Assembly (NCBI GenBank): GCA_015501595.1
Contig: JADNRX010000639.1
Coordinates: 1-28,252, forward strand
Direction of reading: 5' to 3'
Origin: Hymenopellis radicata
Taxonomy: Eukaryota > Basidiomycota > Agaricomycetes > Agaricales > Physalacriaceae
DNA: 28,252 nucleotides
The position numbers and the translations under genes were made by a program. Every line of letters starts with the position of its first letter. The stretch's first letter is position 1. Shown piece after piece: positions 1 to 9,058 of this stretch. Below the pieces are notes generated by a model. It had not been told where the DNA came from and ran no database searches. It worked only from the letters and a program-made list of their open reading frames with translations.

Positions 1-240
1 CTCAGCCTATTCATCGCCAGCACGCAGTGCTCGGAGCATGCACAGCGTACTACGAAAAACCTGCGCTCAATCGAAGGTCAAGAAGACGACTAGCAAAAGA
101 CATTGAGAAGGTAAGCTATCGAGTCAAAGCAGACGTGAAGGCTCACCCTAGTCGACCATTACTGAACTGAGGAAGATTATGGCACGACCCCCGGGCTGCA
201 CATTCTTGGAAGTAGGCTACGGAGACGAAGGCGGGTATCA

Positions 241-2399
241 ACGGGATAGGGCTTGACGTTACGCCAGTAATTGTTGACTCTGGTTCGGACATCACGTTAA
301 TCTCAGAAAAGGCGTGGAAACAGCTGTCGACTCACCCGAAATCGCATCAAGGACAGCGAATCAACCTCATTCAGGTCACCGGAACGACATCATTAACGAG
401 TTTGTGAAGCTAGACCTATACTTTGAAACGGAGAAAGGGACCAATTCAGATGACCGTAGATGCATACATTGTCAAAGGAATGAGTTCACCTTTCATCCTT
501 GGGAATGATTTTGCCGATCAGTATCAGCTATCGACCATCAGACGAGACGGAAAGACCTTTATCAACTTTTCAGACACTGGACGAGAGGTGGAAGTAAGAA
601 ACTCACTGAACGATTCACGTATGATGGATAACGGAAAGACATTCGCCGTTAAAACTCTTCTAGCCGTGTCAGCAGGCTTGACTATCAGCCAAGCACACAA
701 GAAGATGCAGAAGCGAAAAAGACGCGACAGGAGAAGACGAATAATGGCGAGTCCGATCTCAAAGTCGAGTGGTTTTAGGCCCGAGACGTGCGTCAGATCC
801 CTATTGATGCGCATTTCCCGGCAAAGTCTGATAGCCTATTTGTCGAAAGTCAATTCAAAGCAAGACAATAACGGACGAGCCTTTGGGGCTCACCTGATTC
901 CCTCATCCAGCGCGACAATCCTTTTCTGCATGTATCCAACTTTTCCGATCAACGCGTGGTTATCTCCGCAGGCGAAGTTCTTGCAAAATCTTTCAATCCG
1001 CGAAACTGGCTCGATCGGATACCAAGGAACGAAGAGACGCGTCGACAGCAGAAAGACATGCATCCTTTTTACGGCTAGTCGTAGAACAGAAGAGAGTAAC
1101 GGAGATCGGACCGAGATCCGAGACGCGATCACAACTGATCCAAAGTACCTCCGATGTTACTTCAAAAGCACCAGAGGAACGCTACTGAACCCGATGACCC
1201 CGCCTCTGTTAGTCCCATCGAAGGCGGACCAAAGACGGCTGATACTCCACCAGAACCGACACCTTCGAACGACTTCAGTACCGCTGTTAATCTTTCGCCA
1301 AATCTATCTGCAGATCAACGAGTGTCTCTCCTTCAAATTTTTGGATCGTAATCGTCTAGCATTCGGACTAGATGGGCGTCTAGGAAACTATGATGCCCAT
1401 GTCAAGATTCCTTTGAAACCGAACGCTGTACCGGTATCCTTACCACCATTTCCCGCTTCACCAGCTAACCGCGAAGTCATGGATAAACAGCTTGATTCCT
1501 GGATTCAACTGGGTGTGATAGAGCCATCGAGTAGTCTTGGGCTGCACCTACCTTCATAGTCTATCGTAATGGAAAACCACGAATGGTCGTCGATTACAGG
1601 AAGCTTAACTTAGCAGTAATCCCAGACGAATTTCCTCTCCCACGTCAGGAAGACATAACTCAAGCGCTGAGTGGCCGCAATGGTTAACGACCCTTGACGC
1701 TCTTTCGGGCTTCACCCAGTTAACCATGCATGAAGACTCGCGAGATCTCCTGAGTTTTAGATGTCACCGAGGATTGTGGCGGTTTACTCGCATGCCGTTT
1801 GGATACAGGAACGGTCCAAGCGTATTCCAACGCGTCATGCAGAACGTTCTGGCCCCGTTCTTGTGGATATTTGCGCTAGTATACATTGATGACATTGTGA
1901 TATTCTCGCTATCCTTCGAAGATCACCTCGAAACACCTGAATCAAGTCTTGCAAGCCGTCATCAGTTCAGGAATCACCTTATCCCCTACCAAGTGCCATT
2001 TTGCCTATCAATCCCTGCTACTACTTGGGCAGAAAGTTTCGCGGCTAGGTATGTCCACTCACAAGGAAAAGGTAGAAGCCATCCTGATGCTAGAGACACC
2101 CGAAATGTCAAAGAGCTGCACACCTTCTTAGGAATGATGGTGTATTTCTCGGCATATGTTCCGTTCTATGCTTGGATAGCTCAACCACTATTTCAATTAC
2201 TTAAGAAGGGTACCGAATGGAACTGGTCGTCTCTGCACGACGAAGCTTTCGCACTCTGCAAACAAGTGTTGTCAAATGCTCCCGTACGGGTGTATGCCAT
2301 TCGAAACCGTCCCTACAGAGTTTACACGGATGCTTGCGACTATGGTCTTGCTGGTATTCTACAACAAGTACAACCCATCAAGGTTCGGATCTCCAGGGC
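241..2399 (+). pseudogene. Frameshifted retropepsin and reverse transcriptase part of Ty3/gypsy pol
   Basis: The protease active site is visible at about 265-320 (VDSGSDITLISEKAW), and a second protease stretch in another frame (SPFILGNDFADQY) follows at about 485-525, so a frameshift or stop lies near 400. The stretch 600-1340 shows no continuous domain. Reverse transcriptase starts near 1360 (FGLDGRLGNYDAHVKIPLK). It shifts frame near 1535 (then PTFIVYRNGKPRMVVDYRKL), near 1673 (then TTLDALSGFTQL, holding the first catalytic Asp), near 1930 and near 2095. The catalytic box reads YIDDIVIF at about 1881-1905, so key residues survive although the frame does not. The RNase H start (VYTDACDYGLAGILQQ, about 2320-2370) is readable before a last shift near 2390. 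At least five indels separate the pieces. Confidence 0.85.
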
Positions 2400-4700
2400 A
2401 CACGAATGTACGACCGTTTGAAGAAAGCATTTGAAGCAGGTGAACCCATTCCACAATTAGTAGCTGCGCTCTCGAAGGAGTCGAATGACGTACCGCCTGT
2501 TGGGAAGTGGGCTCGAGAATTTGACGACACGGAGGTCCAAGTCGAACGAGTGATCTGTTATTGGTCACGGGTATTGAAATCAGCGGAAAGAAACTACTCA
2601 CCCACGGAACGGGAGGCGTTAGCACTCAAAGAAGCCCTAATCAAGTTCCAGCCCTTTGTAGAAGGCGAAGTTATTCTAGCTATCACAGATCACGCAGCGT
2701 TAACATGGAGTCGCACCTTTCAAAACGTGAATAGACGATTACTTACCTGGGGAACAGTATTTTCGGCCTTCCCTAATCTTCGGATAGTCCATCGTGCCGG
2801 ACGAGTACACTCCAACGTCGATCCAATCTCCCGACTACGACGCCGATTACCACCCGAGTCTGGTCCAAAATCCGATGTATCTTTAGCCGTAGATCTCACA
2901 CGATCCAACGAAGATGCGTTGCGTAGCATGTATAGCGAGTTAGGCGAGAGGTTCGAGCAGAAATTACTCACGGTAGCCACGCGCTATGTGGAAAGCTTCT
3001 CCGGACCGGAGGACATCGGAAGCGCAATCGAGGTCGAAATCACCGAGTTCGAGAACCATCCGCTAAACGTAGTGTGTAGTCAAAGCTTCAACGTACAAGT
3101 CAGCATGATACAAGAAGAAATAGCAAGATGGAGAGAAGCTTACCTCGAAGACCCACTATTTCGCGAAGTAATTAATTCGATTCAGGATCCGTCGTATCAT
3201 ACGAACGCCAAATTCCCGCAGTACTTCTATGCTGACAACGGGCTGATATTCTTCGAGGACGCTAATGGAAACAACAGGCTCTGCGTGCCATTATCAATGC
3301 GAGTAGAGGTTATGGATCTGATACATAACTCACCTACCGAGTCGGCTCACGCAGGCTATCATCGCGGATACAATCGCCTGGCGACTACGCACTATTGGCC
3401 TGGGATGTCTCGAGATCTGAAGAAGTATATCAGCACCTGCGATATCTGCCAGAAAATCAAACCACGACGACATGGCCCGGTTGGGCTCTTACAGCCAATT
3501 CCGATTCCTACGAAGCCGTTCGAGGTAGTATCCATGGATTTCATTCCCGAATTACCGCTGTCATCCGGTAAGTTCGACAACATCCTGGTATTAGTTGACA
3601 AACTCACCAAATTCGCGATCTTCATACCGTGCTCGGTGCACATCGACTCGAAAGAGACAGCGGAAATCTTTATGAAGGAGATTATCTGTAAGTACGGTAT
3701 ACCAAAGCAGGTGATCACTGACCGTGATACGCGATGGAGGAATGCATTCTGGAAAGAAACCTGTGAACTAATGGGGATGAGAAGAGCTCTGACAACGTCG
3801 CATCATCCACAGGCTGACGGACAAACCGAGATAATGAACCAAACTCTAGAGATAGCTCTTAGAGCCTATGTAGGATCCGAGCGGAACGACTGGGATAAAT
3901 GGATCGAGAAGTTAGCGCTATCATACAATACTACTCCTCACTCGAGTACCGGATACTCACCTGCATTTCTTTTGTATGGTTTTCATCCTGTAACCGAAGC
4001 CGCCATCTTGAGCGATCCGGACTACGTCGTACGTCCTATCGGCGACTTGGTGACATCGGGGGGTATACCGGACAAGATTCATTTAGCCCACGAAGAAGAC
4101 AGCGCCGTAGACATGGTCGAACAGTTCAAGGCCGAACGCTCGCGAGCTAAAGATGCGCTAATGATCAGCAAAGCATTTCAGGAGAAAGCTTACAACAACG
4201 GGCGTCTACTTACCGAATTTGAAGAAGGAGATCTCGTCGTCCTAAACCCTCACAGTCTGGAACTTCTTAAGAAAGACGAAAAGGGACGCGGTCGGAAACT
4301 ACTACCACGCTACGATGGGCCGTTTGAGATCGTTCAGAAACTAAGTCCTGTGACATACCGGTTGAGAATGCCATCAGACAGCCAGATACATCCAGTATTG
4401 AATACAGCTCATCTAGAGAAGTACGAGCAGTCACCGCCAGAGTTCGGTGTACGACCGACTAAGCGATTCGATCCAACGGACTTGGATGTCCTAGACAAAG
4501 AGATCGAAATCGAGAAAATCGTCCAGGAAAGGTTTTTTCGAGGAAAAGGCAAGCACAAGAGGGTTAAAAAGTATAAGATCCGTTGGAAGAATCAGGATCC
4601 TAGTCAAGACAGGTGGAAGACAGCGAAGGAACTCAAAAACGCACCATACGTCTTGGAAGAGTGGAAGGAAGCGCGATCGAAGCAGAACGCGTCAGAGTGA
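2400..4700 (+). CDS. Ty3/gypsy pol 3' part: RNase H, integrase and chromodomain, intact frame
   Basis: About 766 codons stay open from the frameshift near 2390 to the TGA at 4698-4700. RNase H residues are visible (EREALALKEAL, AITDHAAL, HSNVDPISRL). The integrase has an HHCC zinc-binding motif (SAHAGYHRGYNRL then CDICQKIK, about 3340-3460). Its DDE core has Asp in VSMDFIPEL (about 3540), Asp in VITDRDTRWRN (about 3720) and Glu in HPQADGQTEIMNQ (about 3830). The last 60 or so residues (about 4500-4680) form a chromodomain with aromatic and charged positions in YKIRWKNQDPSQDRWKTAKEL. In chromoviruses this module tethers integrase to modified histones. No true start codon belongs to this segment; it is the downstream part of a polyprotein whose upstream part is broken. 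Confidence 0.88.
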   Translation, partial: TRMYDRLKKAFEAGEPIPQLVAALSKESNDVPPVGKWAREFDDTEVQVERVICYWSRVLKSAERNYSPTEREALALKEALIKFQPFVEGEVILAITDHAALTWSRTFQNVNRRLLTWGTVFSAFPNLRIVHRAGRVHSNVDPISRLRRRLPPESGPKSDVSLAVDLTRSNEDALRSMYSELGERFEQKLLTVATRYVESFSGPEDIGSAIEVEITEFENHPLNVVCSQSFNVQVSMIQEEIARWREAYLEDPLFREVINSIQDPSYHTNAKFPQYFYADNGLIFFEDANGNNRLCVPLSMRVEVMDLIHNSPTESAHAGYHRGYNRLATTHYWPGMSRDLKKYISTCDICQKIKPRRHGPVGLLQPIPIPTKPFEVVSMDFIPELPLSSGKFDNILVLVDKLTKFAIFIPCSVHIDSKETAEIFMKEIICKYGIPKQVITDRDTRWRNAFWKETCELMGMRRALTTSHHPQADGQTEIMNQTLEIALRAYVGSERNDWDKWIEKLALSYNTTPHSSTGYSPAFLLYGFHPVTEAAILSDPDYVVRPIGDLVTSGGIPDKIHLAHEEDSAVDMVEQFKAERSRAKDALMISKAFQEKAYNNGRLLTEFEEGDLVVLNPHSLELLKKDEKGRGRKLLPRYDGPFEIVQKLSPVTYRLRMPSDSQIHPVLNTAHLEKYEQSPPEFGVRPTKRFDPTDLDVLDKEIEIEKIVQERFFRGKGKHKRVKKYKIRWKNQDPSQDRWKTAKELKNAPYVLEEWKEARSKQNASE

Positions 4701-4793
4701 CGTGACTGTGACTCCAGTATCAAGCCGAGGCTGCAATAATTCGGAATATTGACGACTATCAGTAGAGAACTCACACTCGAGGGACCTAGACTT

Positions 4794-4801
4794 ATCCCAA
4801 G
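4794..4801 (+). repeat. Left 8-bp target-site duplication (ATCCCAAG) of the nested hAT-type element
   Basis: ATCCCAAG directly precedes the element and is repeated exactly at 5928-5935. Removing the element and one copy restores continuous retrotransposon sequence. Confidence 0.9.
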
Positions 4802-5927
4802 TAGAGACCTCAACGAGTCCGACGCGAGTCAGACTCGCGACTCGTAATGTGAGTACTCACGGAAAAAGAAGTCCAGTTCAGACTCGCGTCGGACTCGACT
4901 CGCCATGACTCGCGAGTCATTGTGAGTCCACTCGCGAGTACTCACCATGAGTCCGAGTCATCTTGGATACTCACGAGTACTCGCGAGTCCATCACCTCCC
5001 AGCATTCATGCACAGCGAGCATCCCCGGGCAATGGCACGGGGACAGTCAGCTGGGCATGAGGGTAGGGTGGGGTGGTGGTAGGAGGATGGTGATGGTGGT
5101 GGAAGGATAGTGGTAGTGGTGGGAGGATGGGAAGGTGGCAGAGTGGCGGTGGGAAGGTGAGAGAAGAGTGGTGCTCACTGTACTTCATTCTCCTCCTTAT
5201 CAATCAATCATTGTCCACCCATCATCCTCAAACTATTGTTGGCATCTAGTCGCCATCGTGCAGTCGAGTCGTCGCCGCGTCGCTGCAGCAAAGTTGTTGC
5301 CGTTGCGGCGGTTAAGTTGTTAGCGTGATTGAGTTGGCGCCGTTGCCACGGTCAAGCTGTTGGCGCCGTTGGGTCGGCGTCGCGGTCCAGTCGTCGTCAC
5401 CATCCAGTCGTCGTCACCGTCCAGTCGTCCATCCAGTTGTTGTCCCAGTCTGCTGCTGTCACAGAGACAGCAGCAGCACATCTGGCAGAGCCAGATTCCG
5501 AAATCCACCACTCACAGGCTGCCTGACAATCGTCAGAGCAGCGGGAGCGACAATCGTCACTCCCTGGGTGGTGGTGGTGGTCGTGGTGGAGGTCGAGAAC
5601 AGAGAAATACCACTCGATCAGACGCTGACGCGTCGCTTCGGGACTCGGCCCGGATCGCCGGATCAGGCAGGATAATCGCGCACGTCTCGTTCTCGAGACG
5701 TTGCGGACCATTTGCTCTGCAAAAAATTCGTAAATTTAGTTTAAATATATATCTAAATATTTGCGAGTCATCGTGTGATGACTCGCGGTCTGAAAATGAA
5801 TACTCAGACTCGTGCTCGGACTCGCGAGTATGTGACTCGCGAGTCACACGAGTGCGAACACCGACGTGCCCGAAGCGAGTCGAGTCACCAGATGACTCGG
5901 TGACCCGGTGACTCGTTGAGGTCTCTA
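4802..5927. mobile_element. Non-autonomous hAT-type DNA transposon, 1126 bp, nested in the Ty3/gypsy element
   Basis: The ends are a perfect 18-bp inverted repeat: TAGAGACCTCAACGAGTC at 4802-4819 and its complement at 5910-5927. It is flanked by the 8-bp duplication ATCCCAAG. An 8-bp duplication with TAGAG...CTCTA ends is characteristic of the hAT superfamily. About 180 bp at each end is packed with GACTC/GAGTC and palindromic ACTCGCGAGT motifs, a layout seen in hAT subterminal transposase-binding regions. The interior is low complexity: G-rich (TGG)n-like sequence at 5061-5160 and imperfect 17-bp tandem units of TCCAGTCGTCGTCAC type near 5386-5440. No transposase or other domain is visible, and the ORFs crossing it look like repeat translations. 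It inserted after the retrotransposon did and should depend on a transposase encoded elsewhere. Confidence 0.92.
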
Positions 5928-5935
5928 ATCCCAAG
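5928..5935 (+). repeat. Right 8-bp target-site duplication (ATCCCAAG) of the nested hAT-type element
   Basis: Exact copy of 4794-4801, directly after the right terminal inverted repeat. Confidence 0.9.
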
Positions 5936-6205
5936 TATCATTCCTCTCCGGTTCGACTGCTAGAACAGTCCACAGAGAAATAAACCGAACCAATTCGACC
6001 GCGTAACACTCCGGAATCAAACACCGATCACGGAGGTTTTAAGCATCCCTATCTCTTCCTTCATCTAAACCTGGATTTCATTTCCTCATCCTCAACACGC
6101 GTCGCGACACGCGTTCTAACCATTTCCAATCATTCATCCTAGACTTCTACTCCTGCAAGACGAACGGATTACCTTTCGAGCGCCGACTCAATCGATTCTT
6201 CGCAC

Positions 6206-6213
6206 AATAAAAG
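6206..6213 (+). promoter_or_regulatory. Possible TATA-like box before the extra retrotransposon ORF
   Basis: AATAAAAG lies about 30 bases upstream of the ATG at 6240. The spacing is short for a fungal promoter with a leader, so this is only suggestive of separate transcription of the ORF. Confidence 0.3.
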
Positions 6214-6239
6214 GCCAGCTGTTCGCCAAAGTTTTCCTC

Positions 6240-7652
6240 ATGTCTCAATCAACTTCCCCCATCGACTTCGTCTCCGAAAACGTCATGCTCAAACCACTTC
6301 TTCTCAACAATCGCGATCCCCTTTTTCCAATCCTCTCCGTGCTTTACAGCTCTTCGCTCCTCACGGTCATCGAGATACTGGTTGTTCCCGGTATTCACGC
6401 GCTCGACGCCGCAGACATCATCGAGCTTGCAGACGGTTCATTTGCAGGCCCCGATGAATTTAAATTCCAGACCTTAATGGCCTTTCTGGTGCTGCGTAAG
6501 TCCACTCTACCATTCAGGAGGGTAAAGGAATCTAACTTGCGGGAATGTAGGCGATTCTATCTACTACGGTTTCAACAACGTACTCACAGAAGACGTCCGA
6601 TCGCCTCGTCTTTCCGACGAAATGATGTTGGAGGTCCTTCAATTTACGGCCGAAGGAAGCGTACTAGCCGAAACAGTCAGTCATTCCAATTATCCCGCAC
6701 GATTGAGCGCGTCTCATATTCTTTCGCAGCTATATCATTGCATATCCTATATTCCAGCGTTCTATCGAGCCACTTGGGAGACTCGTGCGGAAGCTCTCGC
6801 GCACGAACGAAGGATACAACTATATCTGCGACGTCTCATCACCATTCTTGGCGCGTTACTCAAGGTTTCGCTGGAGGAGGGTATTGCGGACAGATGGAAC
6901 TTTGGAGCCTGCGATGGATGGAGTTGCTATGATTTCCTTGAAGCCGTATCACCAGGGTTCATTCAGTTGGAAGCTGAACGACGCGGTTTATCCATCTCGG
7001 CACTCAGGCAGACGTACGGCTGGCACTATGACGAAGACAGTCCTCTTTTCTTTTGGGACTACGAACGGTGGGAATCTAACGATTCAGAAGACGGTGGTAC
7101 GCATCTAGCAGGAGTATGAATTCATGTCTCATTCCCTTTTAGATGCTTGGTCGATGCAGAACGAAGCTGCCGAAACTACAGATCAGGTCAGCTTCGAGGA
7201 TCCTTTGTTTTACCATCCCAAGCAATTTCAACGTGCATCGCAGTTCTACGATGATTCCGATGACGAAGTGGAAGTACTCGCGGAGTGGAGCCCGAACATC
7301 GAGAGGAACCCAGACCTGGAAGCGGTGGAGACGATGGTTTTCGACGAGAAGGAGCTAGAAGACCACACGGATTCCTGGCAGCACGTTGCTAGCGTTGAGG
7401 ATTTAGCATACTTAACCGGTACGAACCTCACCCTCTTGTTTCGTATTGGCGATCTAAATTCATTAATCAGCTATAGAGCGATCTATTGAAGACGAAGAAG
7501 CGGCCGCACTTGGGCTCGTTAATCAATTCAACTACTTCCTTCGACTGGACCACCTCCTCGACCGTCGTACCTTCTCAGCACAGATAACAGCGACTTGGAG
7601 TACTTCTCGGAGTGGGAAGATGACGAAGGATACTTCTCAGAGGTCCCTCTAG
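6240..7652 (+). CDS. Unknown spliced ORF between the chromodomain and the 3' LTR
   Basis: Function is not recognised. Four exons keep phase: 6240-6495, 6551-7096, 7143-7418 and 7471-7652. Intron 1 is a textbook fungal intron (GTAAGT donor, CTAAC branch site, TGTAG acceptor, 55 nt). Introns 2 (46 nt) and 3 (52 nt) have GTACG/GTACGA donors and TTTTAG/AATCAG acceptors. The product is about 419 aa. It begins MSQSTSPIDFVSENV, has a hydrophobic N-terminal stretch (about residues 28-55), an aromatic middle (YGWHYDEDSPLFFWDYE), and an acidic Asp/Glu/Ser-rich second half. No zinc knuckle, envelope or transposase signature is visible. In another frame, 7595-7816 continues the acidic Ser-rich style (DLEYFSEWEDDEGYFSE), so the gene may originally have run to 7816 and suffered a 1-nt shift, or the last intron is misplaced. 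It lies entirely between pol and the polypurine tract, on the same strand. Confidence 0.55.
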
Positions 7653-7830
7653 GTCATAATCCATCCTGCAGTTCGAGCACCAGCTCTTCGGCTTCCATAT
7701 ACACCAACGATTCACAGGACGCCCTCGTTCTATCCCTTAACCCTTTTACTCGTCGTAATCCAGATGACGATTCGGATGCCGCTCGCTATCGCAACCAGCC
7801 TTTCCTTCTATCCTAAAAATTCGCAACTTC

Positions 7831-7845
7831 AGGCAAGGGGGACTC
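7831..7845 (+). other. Polypurine tract (plus-strand primer site) before the LTR
   Basis: AGGCAAGGGGGACTC is purine-rich and abuts the LTR start at 7846. This is the expected position of the plus-strand DNA primer in LTR retrotransposons. Confidence 0.7.
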
Positions 7846-8275
7846 TGTTATGGATATCGCGAAGATCTTCGCGATCCACGTGACGTGATCCTTTCCTCAC
7901 GCGTAGTGTTTTACTTTTACTCTTTCTCACTGCCTTCATTCACTTATTTACGATGCTGTACCTCACAGCCCTATGTATGCTATGTATCATAGCCTCCGCA
8001 ACGAGGCTCTATTCTATTTAAGTAGCTCGGTAGGTAGATTCAACTCCACCTTACCTATTGCGCACAACCAAACACTTACTTTCGATATCTGTTTTCTTAC
8101 TTCCTTACTTCTATCTCGTTATCGCGAACTACGTTCGCAAATCTCATCCTATTTTGATCTCGTACTTCATTTCCATTCTCAAGTTCATCATCGTTCTCTA
8201 CGGTAATCGAACCCTTTAACTTCTTTCCCTTCGTCACAACGAACGCAACGTACAGAATACCCGACATTCTTAACA
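7846..8275 (+). repeat. Long terminal repeat, 430 bp, probably the 3' LTR of the Ty3/gypsy element
   Basis: The sequence starts TGTTATGGATATC and ends CATTCTTAACA, so it has the TG...CA ends of an LTR within the short inverted repeat TGTTA/TAACA. A purine tract precedes it. A TATA-like box (TATTTAAG) lies at 8015-8022, which would place transcription start near 8045 and make R-U5 about 225 bp. A perfect 20-bp palindrome occurs at 7856-7875. It has no coding content. No second copy is in the window, so the right boundary rests on the terminal motif alone. Confidence 0.7.
8015..8022 (+). promoter_or_regulatory. TATA-like box inside the LTR
   Basis: TATTTAAG is placed as expected at the U3/R border of the LTR. 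Confidence 0.45.
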
Positions 8276-9058
8276 GGGCCGCGACGTGGTAGGCCAAACG
8301 TTTCGAAACCCAATGGTCGGAGTCTGCCCTTGCTTAGCGCAGGAGTTACGCCTACCAAAGCTCTCCTACTTCGTCCAGTTTCGAGGAAGCTCTGGTACTC
8401 TGAGCCGGGCCCCTAGTGTTGATCCATGAATAACATACCGGTCGTTCTTGGATTGTTCTTGTCGGCTCAATGATACGGGAGCAGTGATCGGTGCCGGAAT
8501 GGACTTGAGAAATTCAGATTTGATCTGTTGATCATGCTTCAGTACGTGGTCGATATGAAAGAAACATCTTCACATAGACGCCACATTACTATCATCGTGG
8601 CAGTAACCCAGACAGAACGTTGACAGATGATGATATTGAAAACATCTCTCAGAACCACCTCTCAGGTTAGCTTCCGGAGTTCAAAACACGAAGCGAAAGT
8701 AAGCAACATGTAGATATTCAACGCATATATGATACATCATCAAGTGTTTTGCCTGTCAATGATATCAATCGCCTTTCAGTCGCTCTTGGGAGAAACACCG
8801 ACCTTAAGCACGCCACCAAATACACGATGGGCAACCTATCATTTAGTCTCAGATTGTCGCCTTCAAAAGAATATTAGTCACCTGCTCACTACCTCAATTT
8901 GGGACACGAACCTTAACCTGCGACCAATACGCCGCCGCCGCGAACAACGTCTGCTCATAGTTTCCTCGACACAACCCACACGAGATCTCACCCGCCATCG
9001 AAGCAACCAGTAATGGCGGAGACAAGTCTGCGAAACCGCACATCAGCCTCATGAACGC
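8276..9058. other. Non-coding stretch between the LTR and the BTB gene
   Basis: No convincing exon, RNA gene or repeat is seen on either strand. The open frames here lack domain signatures and plausible splice extensions. It contains the host flank of the retrotransposon and the 3' flank of the BTB gene. Confidence 0.5.

Larger units (their letters stand above)
1..8275 (+). mobile_element. Ty3/gypsy LTR retrotransposon with chromodomain integrase, cut by the left window edge
   Basis: The order is protease, reverse transcriptase, RNase H, integrase, chromodomain, then an extra ORF, a polypurine tract and an LTR. Integrase after RNase H is the Ty3/gypsy arrangement, and a C-terminal chromodomain marks the chromovirus branch common in fungi. 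The 5' LTR, primer-binding site and most of gag lie outside the window. The first 240 bases should be the end of gag, but no zinc knuckle is readable there. The 5' half carries several frameshifts and in-frame stops, so this copy is not autonomous. A hAT-type element interrupts it at 4802-5927. That the LTR at 7846-8275 is this element's own 3' LTR is inferred from its orientation, the polypurine tract before it and the absence of another LTR in between; the 5' LTR is needed to prove it. Confidence 0.85.

Noticed and set aside
423..1559. 378-codon frame as a complete protein
   Set aside because: Only its start (protease end) and its last 80 or so residues (RT start) match pol; the middle is out of frame.
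4922..5911. Several open frames on both strands inside the hAT element
   Set aside because: They translate tandem and palindromic repeats (runs of His, Pro, Ser) and contain no transposase motif.
6169..6184. GGATTACCTTTCGAGC also occurs near 27116-27131
   Set aside because: A single 16-bp match in 28 kb with no flanking similarity is compatible with chance.
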